From the NCBI GenBank assembly GCA_023131705.1, contig JAGLZG010000078.1:1-35990 (forward strand): a DNA stretch of 35,990 nucleotides, written 5' to 3'. This document shows, one piece after another, positions 17,138 through 25,516 of the stretch. How positions within the stretch are numbered: the first letter of the stretch is position 1; each line of letters begins with the position of its first letter. This DNA is from Nanobdellota archaeon. GTDB lineage: Archaea; Nanobdellota; Nanobdellia; Woesearchaeales; B3-WOES. A program made the position numbers and the translations under genes. The notes below the pieces were generated by a model. That model worked only from the letters and a program-made list of their open reading frames with translations, made no database searches and was not told where the DNA came from.

Positions 17138-17968
17138 ATGTATTGGTTCAAACATATTGCAAGATCAACATCCGATCCAGATATCCTTGAGTCAATTTTC
17201 ACATTTGGGAGCGATGGGTATTTTGTTTTTTTTAACACACTTGAAGTGCTCTCCAGAGAGAATTGTGTTGAAAAACCTTTGAGCATAAACTTCGATGCAT
17301 ATCATTCTTATTTTCCAAGAGTTACAAAGCGAAAGCTCAAGGAGATTCTTACCTTCTTTGAAGGCAAAAAAAGATTTTTTTTAAAAAAGAATTCAAAAAA
17401 AATTCCGTTTTTTGATAAAAGCTTTTCAATTTCTTGTAATAAACTATCAGCATTATCAGATACTTACACGAAAAATGTTAGAAGAAAGTTGTCACAGTCT
17501 GACAATAATGTTTCCAATAAGAAACAGAATAAGAAAAGAACTAAAAAAAACAAACAAAAAAAGATTGCTCCTGATAAAAAGGGAGAACAGAAAAAAGGGA
17601 AGTCTCCTCCTGAGATGATGCCATTTATGATCAATGGACAGGGAATTGAAAAGAGATTCCATCACAATCTAATCAAGGATCATGGGAATTGGAATGCTGA
17701 AAGATATTATTATAGAGCAAGGAATGCAAGAAATGTGAAGGCATATATCACAGGAGGTCTCAAGGATGATCCTGCTGGCAAGCTTGGATATATAAAGCAA
17801 GCCAAAGCTGAGGAGAGTGATCATCCTGAGAGAGTCCAGACATGGATCAAAGAGACTATTCATGGAATCAAGGTCATAAAATTGCCAGACGGAAAAGAAT
17901 CAGAGACAAGACCGATTCAATCAATTGGACAGATAATTGATGATCTGTCTGAAAACAAGCTCAACTAA
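17138..17968 (+). CDS. Replication initiation / replisome-organiser-like protein
   Basis: MYWFKHIARSTSDPDILESIFTFGSDGYFVFFNTLEVLSREN is typical of the Lin1244/Lin1753-like/DUF4373 initiator N-terminus; begins directly after the HTH gene stop (TAGATG). Confidence 0.6.
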   Translation: MYWFKHIARSTSDPDILESIFTFGSDGYFVFFNTLEVLSRENCVEKPLSINFDAYHSYFPRVTKRKLKEILTFFEGKKRFFLKKNSKKIPFFDKSFSISCNKLSALSDTYTKNVRRKLSQSDNNVSNKKQNKKRTKKNKQKKIAPDKKGEQKKGKSPPEMMPFMINGQGIEKRFHHNLIKDHGNWNAERYYYRARNARNVKAYITGGLKDDPAGKLGYIKQAKAEESDHPERVQTWIKETIHGIKVIKLPDGKESETRPIQSIGQIIDDLSENKLN

Positions 17969-17982
17969 TTAACCAGAATCAA

Positions 17983-18096
17983 ATGAGAGCTCACTGGAGA
18001 CATTCTGAGAGAGGATCATGGGATATCGTGATGGATACCAGCAGCGGATCAGCTCAAAGAGCTTCTGAGAGCCTCCAGATGATTCTGAGGAGATAA
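17983..18096 (+). CDS. Possible small 37-aa ORF
   Basis: MRAHWRHSERGSWDIVMDTSSGSAQRASESLQMILRR; fills the gap between neighbours but has no clear SD. Confidence 0.25.
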   Translation: MRAHWRHSERGSWDIVMDTSSGSAQRASESLQMILRR

Positions 18097-18098
18097 AA

Positions 18099-18350
18099 AT
18101 GGGTATTTATGAATATAGAGCAGCATTCAAATTGCAGAACAATCCATTCTATGCTCTGATTATGGCTGCAATGATGAAGGCTGATTCAAAAAACAGCCTC
18201 AAGCTCAGGACATTATTCCCTGAGATATGGGAAGAGCTCAAGAGGAGGAATCAAGCTCTTGGAGGAATGATTGGAGCCGAGGCAGCAGGAAGATTCAGAC
18301 AGGAGAGGGGAGGCTCATGCAGAATTTTGATAAATACACAGAAGAGATGA
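18099..18350 (+). CDS. Hypothetical protein
   Basis: ATG after GAGGAGATAAAA; 83 aa. Confidence 0.55.
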   Translation: MGIYEYRAAFKLQNNPFYALIMAAMMKADSKNSLKLRTLFPEIWEELKRRNQALGGMIGAEAAGRFRQERGGSCRILINTQKR

Positions 18351-18682
18351 GGCAATTTGAAAAGTCCAGTCTCTTCTCGAAACATTATACAAGACTGATC
18401 AAGGGAATTAAGACAAGGACTCAGGATGAGCCAGTGACATCCAGAGAGATTGAGAAGAGGCTCAATCTGAGTGGCTCACAGATCAGGAGATTGATCCAGC
18501 ATGGCAGGAGGAATGGAGTCCAGATTGCCAGCGGTGATCAAGGATATTATATTGCAGAGAATTATGAGCAGCTGCTGGGGACAATCCAGCACCTGAAAGA
18601 GAGGAGAAATTCCCTCCATTATACTATTGTCAAGATGAGAGAGGGAAGTGGTCAAATTAAACAAATGGAGATGTTTGTATGA
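18317..18682 (+). CDS. Winged-HTH-like hypothetical protein
   Basis: VTSREIEKRLNLSGSQIRRLIQHGRRNGVQIASGDQGYYIA; ATG 18317 after AGGAGAGGGGAGG. Confidence 0.65.
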   Translation: MQNFDKYTEEMRQFEKSSLFSKHYTRLIKGIKTRTQDEPVTSREIEKRLNLSGSQIRRLIQHGRRNGVQIASGDQGYYIAENYEQLLGTIQHLKERRNSLHYTIVKMREGSGQIKQMEMFV

Positions 18683-18996
18683 ATGGAAGTATTATTCAAC
18701 TGGACAAGGACACAGAGGAAAAGATCAAAAAATTCAAGAATGGAGAGATCAACATTCAGGAGCTGAAGGATTATTTTTTCAGCCAGATGCATGACTATTC
18801 TGAGAAGAGGCTGTCTGAAAAAATGGAATCTGTCTTCAGCATAGTTGTTGATGTCAGGAAAAGATATCCAGAGGAAAGCGACAAGCTTGTTAATGGATCA
18901 GGAAGTGCTGATCCTCATATTCCTGACAGCAAATTTGCAGCTGGAGTCAGATTTGGATGTGATCTGATCAATCAAGAGATCAGCGAGCTCAAATGA
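18679..18996 (+). CDS. Hypothetical protein
   Basis: 105 aa; ATGA overlap with preceding gene. Confidence 0.6.
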   Translation: MNGSIIQLDKDTEEKIKKFKNGEINIQELKDYFFSQMHDYSEKRLSEKMESVFSIVVDVRKRYPEESDKLVNGSGSADPHIPDSKFAAGVRFGCDLINQEISELK

Positions 18997-19112
18997 GATG
19001 GATCAATCCTGACTGGCTGGGAAGGCTGATTGTTGCAACTCTTTTTGCTGCAATGGTTGGATCATTGGTCTTCACTTTTATCTGTTTGATCAGGATGTGT
19101 CATATTTTATGA
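18993..19112 (+). CDS. Tiny single-TM membrane protein (39 aa)
   Basis: ATGA overlap; MRWINPDWLGRLIVATLFAAMVGSLVFTFICLIRMCHIL. Confidence 0.5.
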   Translation: MRWINPDWLGRLIVATLFAAMVGSLVFTFICLIRMCHIL

Positions 19113-19128
19113 TTGAGAATGATGCCAG

Positions 19129-19251
19129 ATGTCAACAATAATTTTTATTATTGCAGGATTTGCAATTCTTTTTTATATTGCTTATAGATTGACACAGGCA
19201 TGGAGAGTCCTGAAAAATATTTCATATATTTACAAAAAGGATCAGAATTGA
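19129..19251 (+). CDS. Tiny single-TM membrane protein (40 aa)
   Basis: MSTIIFIIAGFAILFYIAYRLTQAWRVLKNISYIYKKDQN. Confidence 0.5.
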   Translation: MSTIIFIIAGFAILFYIAYRLTQAWRVLKNISYIYKKDQN

Positions 19252-19436
19252 ACATCAAGGCAGAAAAGAAAAAAGACATTAAGCAGCAGCTGAGTGATGC
19301 TGCTCAATATATAGACAAGCTGGAGATCAAGGTCAAGCAGCAGGATCAACAACTCCTCCAAGACTATCTCCTGATTGTCCAGCTCACAAAGAAATATAAG
19401 GAGCTGAAAGCTATTAAGTGGCAATTTCACAATTGA
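19248..19436 (+). CDS. Small coiled-coil protein (TTG start)
   Basis: TTGA overlap with upstream stop, AAAAAGGA upstream; coiled-coil-like sequence DKLEIKVKQQDQQLLQDYLLIVQL. Confidence 0.45.
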   Translation: MNIKAEKKKDIKQQLSDAAQYIDKLEIKVKQQDQQLLQDYLLIVQLTKKYKELKAIKWQFHN

Positions 19437-19443
19437 GGATCAT

Positions 19444-19734
19444 TTGCCAACATCAACCGACTGCATAAATCAAAAAGACTGTAAAATTCTGGCTCATGAT
19501 GAGCTGGCTTGCAGCATCAATTGCACTCAATACACTTCAGAAGCATATTCTAAAATGGGAGACAATACTTTACAGGGGGAGATATTCATCAGCAAAAAAA
19601 TTGCAAGAGACATTCTTGGCATGGCTGAGGAGATTCAATCAAAGAGTATAATTTTTGAGAACAGATGGAGGCTGCTGGCTGATGCTTGCCTTCTTAAATA
19701 TCCAGAATTATCAAAGGACTTCACTATTCACTAA
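19444..19734 (+). CDS. Hypothetical protein (TTG start)
   Basis: GAGG upstream of TTG 19444; 96 aa. Confidence 0.5.
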   Translation: MPTSTDCINQKDCKILAHDELACSINCTQYTSEAYSKMGDNTLQGEIFISKKIARDILGMAEEIQSKSIIFENRWRLLADACLLKYPELSKDFTIH

Positions 19735-19761
19735 TTCTTACCTTCACAAAGGGGAGCTTTT

Positions 19762-20118
19762 ATGTTCATACAGATTTATATCAAGGATGAGCTTATCACC
19801 AGATATGGCTCAATATTTCTCCATAAACCAAATCCAGAGCTTGAAGGGACTCAGATGATTCTATCTGGATTTGAATACAAAGTTATTGAAGGAGAAAATA
19901 CTATTGAATTGAGGATTGCACATGATAAGGATGTTATTGGAGGGAAGAGTCCCATCCAAAAAGAACAGTCAGGAGATACACAAGAACAGGAAGACCAGAC
20001 AAAGGTGGATATCTCCCAGCAAGAGATTCCTCCAGTGGAGAGACCAGAGCATGATTCAACTGATGCAGCAGAGAATTCAGAGACAGTCACTCCAGAGAGT
20101 CCAGAAGATAAAGATTAA
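19762..20118 (+). CDS. Hypothetical protein; C-terminal half overlaps rusA in another frame
   Basis: ATG after AAAGGGGAG; C-terminus low complexity (QEQEDQTKVDISQQEIPPVERPEHDSTDAAENSETVTPESPEDKD). Confidence 0.6.
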   Translation: MFIQIYIKDELITRYGSIFLHKPNPELEGTQMILSGFEYKVIEGENTIELRIAHDKDVIGGKSPIQKEQSGDTQEQEDQTKVDISQQEIPPVERPEHDSTDAAENSETVTPESPEDKD

Positions 20119-20296
20119 CTTCTTTTTTCCTGATCTGAAAGTTGCCGATCTGACAAATAAAGCAGATTCTGTCATGGATTTGCTTGTTGACTTTGGGATC
20201 ATCAAAGATGATTCATGGCTGGTCTGTCCTGAGTTGCATCTGTCAGGAGAGTTGAAGAGAGGCTCTGCTGGTTGTGAAATATTTATCTTAACATAA
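19922..20296 (+). CDS. rusA: RusA-like Holliday junction resolvase
   Basis: LLEGRVPSKKNSQEIHKNRKTRQRWISPSKRFLQWRD and DLKVADLTNKADSVMDLLVDFGIIKDDSWLVCPELHLS match RusA motifs; GAGG at 19911-19914 before ATG 19922. Confidence 0.85.
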   Translation: MIRMLLEGRVPSKKNSQEIHKNRKTRQRWISPSKRFLQWRDQSMIQLMQQRIQRQSLQRVQKIKINFFFPDLKVADLTNKADSVMDLLVDFGIIKDDSWLVCPELHLSGELKRGSAGCEIFILT

Positions 20297-20307
20297 AAGG
20301 AGGAAGT

Positions 20308-20766
20308 GTGAGAATATCTAAAATCAAGAATCTCAAGAATTCCATTCTGATTGAATGGGAGACAAAGGAAAGCTCTGGGACTGTCAACTTTCATATGTTG
20401 GAATCAACAGAGAGAGCAAAGCCCACATTTTATCAGGCATTGCTGAAGCTCAGACCTTTTGTAATCCTAATGTGTGAGCTGGCTGATGGGTATGCTGAGA
20501 CAATGAGAGTCTCTGGAGTGTCACTCACAGAAGTTGGAGACTCCTGCTTGATGGGAGCAAAGATCACAGCAATTAAGAAATTGACAAAGAGTGATGATGT
20601 CATGAATGTGATCACTCCATTCAAATCTGCAAAGAATCCAGAGGACAAAAAACAGAATCCAAAAAAGATCATGCCTGAGAAGTGCCTCAAAGCAATCGGC
20701 AAGCTGATCTCTGAAGCTGAAGCATATATCAAGGGAGAGAGGGAGCAGACAAAGCTGGATATCTAA
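20308..20766 (+). CDS. Hypothetical phage protein (GTG start)
   Basis: AAAAGGAGG then GTG 20308; 152 aa. Confidence 0.65.
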   Translation: MRISKIKNLKNSILIEWETKESSGTVNFHMLESTERAKPTFYQALLKLRPFVILMCELADGYAETMRVSGVSLTEVGDSCLMGAKITAIKKLTKSDDVMNVITPFKSAKNPEDKKQNPKKIMPEKCLKAIGKLISEAEAYIKGEREQTKLDI

Positions 20767-20869
20767 TAACTTACAAAGGCAGCAATTGAAACAGCTGCCA
20801 TTTGTATTGTTGGAGGAAACTCCAAGATCAGAACAATTTTTATAGACGGCTAACCGATAAGGAGGTTTT

Positions 20870-21184
20870 ATGTTAATTAAAATGGATCCGTATGAAATAG
20901 TCAAAGTTTATGAATCAGCGAAAACTGTGCCTGAATTTACAAAAGTTCTTGTGGATAAGGGGGTGCATCCTGATATAGCGAATAAGTTGTGTCACGTTAT
21001 TGATGCCGCCGCTGATAAATGGGAAGTTGATCTTTCCGCATCCTCCAACAAATCAAGCCCAAAATATCCGAAGTTTAAAGATTTTTGGAAGTTGGTTCCG
21101 AATCGTGATAAAGCACTCGGTATAATGACTATGGATGAAATTAAACAATGGTCTGAAACGGTTTTTAGCGCAGCTCGATTATAG
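20870..21184 (+). CDS. Hypothetical protein in CpG-normal island
   Basis: AAGGAGGTTTTATG; codon usage unlike neighbours (CCG, GCG, CGT, GCC). Confidence 0.65.
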   Translation: MLIKMDPYEIVKVYESAKTVPEFTKVLVDKGVHPDIANKLCHVIDAAADKWEVDLSASSNKSSPKYPKFKDFWKLVPNRDKALGIMTMDEIKQWSETVFSAARL

Positions 21185-21255
21185 TCGGATACTTCGGGCG
21201 TTGATCGCCGTTGTCAATAATTCCAAGCTCATAACGAAAATTGAAAGGATGCCAA

Positions 21256-21576
21256 ATGTTACTTGGTGCTAAAATTTTAAACAAGGATGATGGTTGGTGG
21301 CTTGAGGTTAAATCACCACTCGGATTAAATGGTATGATTAACTTGTCTAATCTTAATGGTGATATAATTCAACAGGCTTTTTGTCAGTGGGCTAATGGAA
21401 ATTGGTCTCACGAAAAAGAGGAAGCTGAACTTTCCACATTTGATAACAACGAAAGGGATGTAATTTGCTCCGATGATCTTTGCGACTATTGTGCCAATAG
21501 ACCAAAGCTTTGTAATTTCTGTGAGACAGGAATCTTTAATAAGTTCAAAGGCAGCAAACTGACACCCATTTCGTAA
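21256..21576 (+). CDS. Hypothetical Cys-rich protein in CpG-normal island
   Basis: VICSDDLCDYCANRPKLCNFC; AAAGGA before ATG 21256. Confidence 0.65.
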   Translation: MLLGAKILNKDDGWWLEVKSPLGLNGMINLSNLNGDIIQQAFCQWANGNWSHEKEEAELSTFDNNERDVICSDDLCDYCANRPKLCNFCETGIFNKFKGSKLTPIS

Positions 21577-21607
21577 ACGTTGTTTTCAATAAAAAAGGAG
21601 GTTAATA

Positions 21608-21835
21608 ATGGCAGTCAAAGGATATGAGAAGGGATGCAGATTTGTCAAGGAGCATCCTGAGAATCCATGTTATTTGAGGGATGGAGATAGTGCTCTCATG
21701 AAGGTTGACAGGGGAGCTGTTGAAATATGCTCAACTTGCAGAAGGGAAAAGAGCAAGCTTGACAAGGCAATCACTGGAGAGCTCAAGGCAACTCTCCCAT
21801 CCACAACATTCAAAGACTCACTGAGGGAGGTCTGA
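21608..21835 (+). CDS. Small Cys-containing hypothetical protein
   Basis: AAAAAAGGAGG then ATG; 75 aa. Confidence 0.65.
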   Translation: MAVKGYEKGCRFVKEHPENPCYLRDGDSALMKVDRGAVEICSTCRREKSKLDKAITGELKATLPSTTFKDSLREV

Positions 21836-21839
21836 GCAT

Positions 21840-22187
21840 ATGGGACAGTGCATGAAGTGCGGAGCAGTGCTGGAAGGGACTGGGACAGTCTGTCCCAATG
21901 GTTGTCCTGAGCCTCAGCCAGCCTCAGACGATAGCAAGGATGCTGAGAGATATATGCTTGAATGTCCAGTTGTCACTGATGCCTGTCAGTGCCTGAAGTG
22001 CCCTCTCTTCACAAAGGAGGATTGTCCCAGAGTTGATCCAGCTCACAAGGTCATGTGTCTTCAATATGATCATGCTTATTATAATTTTTTGAAAGCAATG
22101 CAGGAATTCATTGACGAAAATGGATATATTAAAATAGGGAGGAATGATCTTGCAGCTGGAGCACCCAGGAGGATGCTGAATGTCTAA
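21840..22187 (+). CDS. Hypothetical zinc-finger-like protein
   Basis: CMKCGAVLEGTGTVCPNGC and CQCLKCPLFTKEDC motifs. Confidence 0.6.
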   Translation: MGQCMKCGAVLEGTGTVCPNGCPEPQPASDDSKDAERYMLECPVVTDACQCLKCPLFTKEDCPRVDPAHKVMCLQYDHAYYNFLKAMQEFIDENGYIKIGRNDLAAGAPRRMLNV

Positions 22188-22266
22188 AAAAAAGAAGGCT
22201 GTCAGGAAAAAGAAGCTCAGGAAGATGAAGAGCCTGAGCAGGAGAATCAACAGGAGGAAAAAATGA
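22180..22266 (+). CDS. Tiny highly basic peptide (28 aa)
   Basis: MSKKKKAVRKKKLRKMKSLSRRINRRKK; start overlaps upstream ORF, stop overlaps downstream ATG (ATGA). Confidence 0.5.
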   Translation: MSKKKKAVRKKKLRKMKSLSRRINRRKK

Positions 22267-22571
22267 GAGAGCTGAATATCAAGATAACTTGTGGAGACCA
22301 TGATCCTGAGAAGGTCAACTATGATCAGGCAGCGATCACAGGGAATGAGAGATTTTATCTCTATGAGATACCAATCATCTTGACCAGATTCCTCTGTTCC
22401 CTGCTCTTGGAGGCTGATGTGCATGGGATCAGGCATGATCAGCTGTTGAGGGATGTTGAAGAGATTCCTCATGATTGTGGCACTTGTGCTGCATCAGTTG
22501 AAGAGTGTCCTCACTCTGCTGATGGAGGAGTTGATGGTGGGACTGAATGCACTTCATGGAAACCAGCATGA
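22263..22571 (+). CDS. Hypothetical Cys-containing protein
   Basis: CGTCAASVEECPHSADGG; AGGAGGAAAAAATG upstream. Confidence 0.6.
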   Translation: MRELNIKITCGDHDPEKVNYDQAAITGNERFYLYEIPIILTRFLCSLLLEADVHGIRHDQLLRDVEEIPHDCGTCAASVEECPHSADGGVDGGTECTSWKPA

Positions 22572-22651
22572 TTGATCCAACATCATTCTGTTATGGATTG
22601 TATGTTGGGGTTGTCATAATGTTGTTTCTCTGGCTTGTTGTTAAATATTAA
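22568..22651 (+). CDS. Tiny membrane peptide (27 aa)
   Basis: ATGA overlap; MIDPTSFCYGLYVGVVIMLFLWLVVKY. Confidence 0.45.
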   Translation: MIDPTSFCYGLYVGVVIMLFLWLVVKY

Positions 22652-22670
22652 ACGTTAACAAAGGGGAGAG

Positions 22671-23213
22671 ATGAAACTGGCAGAATACAATAAAATCAAA
22701 AAGGATGTCATTGACAAGGGATATATCAAGGATATCCAGTGGGCTCAAAACATAAAGCCTCCAACTGCTGCTGCTGAATTCTGCATTGAATACATTCATG
22801 TTGTGATCAACAGTGGCATGAAAAATCAGATTGCAAATGAGATTTTCAAAAGAGTGATTCAGGCAATTCATCAGGGAGTTGACATTGCAAGAGTCTTCAA
22901 TCACACAGGGAAAGTCAATGCAATCAAATCTGTCTGGATAAAGAGACATAAAATCTGGGAGGAATATCAAAAGACAGACCTCAAATTGAGTTATCTTCAG
23001 ACTCTTCCATATATCGGCAACATAACCAAGTATCATCTGGCAAGGAATCTGGGGACTGATTGCTGCAAGCCAGACAGACATCTGATGAGGATTGCAGCAA
23101 AGTATCACTCAACTCCAGAAGAGCTTTGCGGCGAGTTGTCTGAAAAGTCAGGAGACAGGATTGGAGTTGTTGATGTTGTATTGTGGAGAGCTGGAAATCT
23201 GAAATTGATATAA
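22671..23213 (+). CDS. HhH-GPD / endonuclease III-like DNA glycosylase
   Basis: LQTLPYIGNITKYHLARNLGTDCCKPDRHLMRIA (HhH plus catalytic Asp) and VVDVVLWRAG. Confidence 0.7.
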   Translation: MKLAEYNKIKKDVIDKGYIKDIQWAQNIKPPTAAAEFCIEYIHVVINSGMKNQIANEIFKRVIQAIHQGVDIARVFNHTGKVNAIKSVWIKRHKIWEEYQKTDLKLSYLQTLPYIGNITKYHLARNLGTDCCKPDRHLMRIAAKYHSTPEELCGELSEKSGDRIGVVDVVLWRAGNLKLI

Positions 23214-23234
23214 TCTTAACAAAGGGGAGCAATT

Positions 23235-23813
23235 ATGAATCTAAAGGAAATTGTCCAGCAGTTGGAAGACTGTGAATTCACTTGTCAGGGAGGCAGCATC
23301 ACAGAGAATGCTGCCTTTGATGAATTGAAAAAAGCAGCTGAGACATCATGCCTGATTGATATCCAGTGGCTGGAGCACACAAAGGATGATGTCCTTGCAA
23401 GGATAGGGGTCAGGGATCAGGAGCGAGCTGCTGAGGATAAGATGTATAATACAGGAGCATATAATTTTTATTTCGAGCTTCTGAAGCTGGTCAGGAGGGA
23501 GATTGAGGGGAATCCTCATGATGAAGCTGTCTCCAGATCATTCAAGGCATCATCAGCCTTTGCAATCATCCAGAGTGCTCATGACAAGGCTCTGAAGAAT
23601 TTTCCTGAATTCCCAGCTGATCCTATTCATGCAGCATCCATTCTGGCTGAGGAAGCTGGAGAGGTCTGCAAGGCTGCAAATCAGATCACATATGAAGATG
23701 GACTATATACAGACCTCATGAAAGAGGCAGCTCACACTGGAGCAATGGCAGCCAGAATCCTGACTCACATTCTGGATATGCAGGAGAATCCCTCTTCCCA
23801 GCTGAGAGGATAA
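23235..23813 (+). CDS. MazG-like nucleotide pyrophosphohydrolase-domain protein
   Basis: DPIHAASILAEEAGEVCKAANQ...LMKEAAHTGAMAARIL resembles phage MazG-like proteins. Confidence 0.55.
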   Translation: MNLKEIVQQLEDCEFTCQGGSITENAAFDELKKAAETSCLIDIQWLEHTKDDVLARIGVRDQERAAEDKMYNTGAYNFYFELLKLVRREIEGNPHDEAVSRSFKASSAFAIIQSAHDKALKNFPEFPADPIHAASILAEEAGEVCKAANQITYEDGLYTDLMKEAAHTGAMAARILTHILDMQENPSSQLRG

Positions 23814-24059
23814 ATGAGAGAGCTGATCTTCAGAATCAGAGATGGATTCAGGAGTCTGATCCATCTCTATTTTTTGGGACAGGCTCAGAAGAGTCTGGAG
23901 ATCATGGATGGACATCTGGAATTCCAGTGTCAATATGGTCTGTATCCAAAGAATTCACTCATTGCAGCTCAACTGAATCTGCTGCTTGTATGGATTGACT
24001 TCATGATTCAGATTGCAACTGTATTCTACAACGTCAAGAACGTCAAGGAGGAGTCATGA
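23814..24059 (+). CDS. Hypothetical protein
   Basis: 81 aa, ATG directly following the previous stop. Confidence 0.55.
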   Translation: MRELIFRIRDGFRSLIHLYFLGQAQKSLEIMDGHLEFQCQYGLYPKNSLIAAQLNLLLVWIDFMIQIATVFYNVKNVKEES

Positions 24060-24286
24060 TGAAAAAAGGACAATCAACTGCATCTCTTGGAATGGTCAAT
24101 GATTTCACTGGTAAAGAGAGAGACTATGGATTGGCAACAGTGATTGACATTGAAGGAAAATATGTCAAAGTGAAAGCAGTGCCAAAATTAGGAAAAAAAT
24201 TCAAGACATTCTGGCTGATGATCACTCCAGAGATTGAGGAGAAATTTGAAGCAGGAGGAATTAATGTTGAGGGAGGAGGATGCTGA
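24056..24286 (+). CDS. Hypothetical protein
   Basis: Start overlaps upstream stop; AAGGAGG upstream; 76 aa. Confidence 0.6.
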   Translation: MMKKGQSTASLGMVNDFTGKERDYGLATVIDIEGKYVKVKAVPKLGKKFKTFWLMITPEIEEKFEAGGINVEGGGC

Positions 24287-24287
24287 T

Positions 24288-24539
24288 ATGGGAAGGATTG
24301 AAATCACAGGAAGACAGCTCCTTGAGCTCTGCATTCAGGGACTCAAGAATAGAAGAGTCAAGCAGACACTGGAGTTGATGAGGGATGCCTTGAAGCAAGC
24401 TGATGAAGACATGGAGATATTTATTGATAAAAGACAGAAGCTCTCAGGGAATGTCCTTGCATGGCTGGGAGTCAACAGAGACAAGCTGCCAGCTGAGGCA
24501 GTTGACAGACTGCAAAACATCTGCAATAAAGGAGATTGA
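24288..24539 (+). CDS. Hypothetical protein
   Basis: GGGAGGAGG before ATG 24288; MGRIEITGRQLLELCIQGLKNRRV. Confidence 0.6.
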   Translation: MGRIEITGRQLLELCIQGLKNRRVKQTLELMRDALKQADEDMEIFIDKRQKLSGNVLAWLGVNRDKLPAEAVDRLQNICNKGD

Positions 24540-24540
24540 T

Positions 24541-24777
24541 ATGCCAGATATAAAAGAGAATCTGAGGACAATGCTTATTGACAACATAACAAAGACTTTT
24601 AAAGACACTCATCTCAAAATAGAGGTCAAGGATGGATTCCTGACAATTGACATTGTTGATTCAGAAGATAAGGAGCTCTTCTTGATGGACAAGGCAAGGC
24701 TGCCTCATATCAGGAAAGCATTTCAATTCAGATATAAAAGTCCAATAGTCATGAATGTTGATATATCTACAAATTGA
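24541..24777 (+). CDS. Hypothetical protein
   Basis: AAAGGAG before ATG 24541; MPDIKENLRTMLIDNITKTFKDTHLKIEV. Confidence 0.6.
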   Translation: MPDIKENLRTMLIDNITKTFKDTHLKIEVKDGFLTIDIVDSEDKELFLMDKARLPHIRKAFQFRYKSPIVMNVDISTN

Positions 24778-24788
24778 GGAGATTGACA

Positions 24789-25004
24789 ATGGCAAATATT
24801 AAAACAACAGTGACATTCATATCCTTCCAGATTCAGGAGACTCAGACAATTGCAACTATTCAATATAAGATTGAGCCAGAGGAGGGGGCTGTCTGGGGAG
24901 GAGGGAAGAGAATGAAATCTTTTCCTCCTGAGAAGTCTGTTGTTGATATCATGCTGGAGGAGATTCCTTCTTATAACTTTATGCAATGGGAGAGGGCTGA
25001 ATGA
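24789..25004 (+). CDS. Hypothetical protein
   Basis: GAGGAG before ATG 24789; MANIKTTVTFISFQIQETQ. Confidence 0.6.
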   Translation: MANIKTTVTFISFQIQETQTIATIQYKIEPEEGAVWGGGKRMKSFPPEKSVVDIMLEEIPSYNFMQWERAE

Positions 25005-25474
25005 AGCATAGTGAATTGGTGCAAATTGCTGCAAAGTGGATGAGAGGAAAATATCTGATTGTGATCACTGAAATGGCAAGCGGAGCAGGAGAGGAAGCTG
25101 ATGTCATTGGATTCAATGGATATAACAGCACTCTCATTGAATGCAAAGCATCTATCATGGATTTTAATACTGACAAATACAAATCTTACAGAAGATATCC
25201 AGAGTCAGGCATGGGAAGTCAAAGATATTACTTTACAATTGGAAAGCTCTTGCATCCACAGAATCTCCCTGAAGGCTGGGGACTTCTTGAATTGCATGGG
25301 AAAAGAGTGTATAATATACGTAATTCTGTGAATTTTAAAAAAGATTACAGGAAAGAGTTGTCTCTGTTGACAAGCGCAATCAGAAGGATAGGAAAAACAG
25401 CTCCCAAAGGAATTAGTGTCAGATGTTATCCATACAAGACAAAGAACAGAGCATCTATACATATTGATATTTAA
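25001..25474 (+). CDS. PD-(D/E)XK-type nuclease (MmcB-like)
   Basis: EEADVIGFNGYNSTLIECKASIMDF gives D...ExK; KYKSYRRYP downstream. Confidence 0.65.
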   Translation: MKHSELVQIAAKWMRGKYLIVITEMASGAGEEADVIGFNGYNSTLIECKASIMDFNTDKYKSYRRYPESGMGSQRYYFTIGKLLHPQNLPEGWGLLELHGKRVYNIRNSVNFKKDYRKELSLLTSAIRRIGKTAPKGISVRCYPYKTKNRASIHIDI

Positions 25475-25516
25475 AGATACAACCTCACAGATACAACCTC
25501 AAGAAAACAACCTCAC
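25475..25516 (+). repeat. 3 x 14-bp tandem direct repeat upstream of terminase
   Basis: AGATACAACCTCAC / AGATACAACCTCAA / GAAAACAACCTCAC in exact register. Confidence 0.8.
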
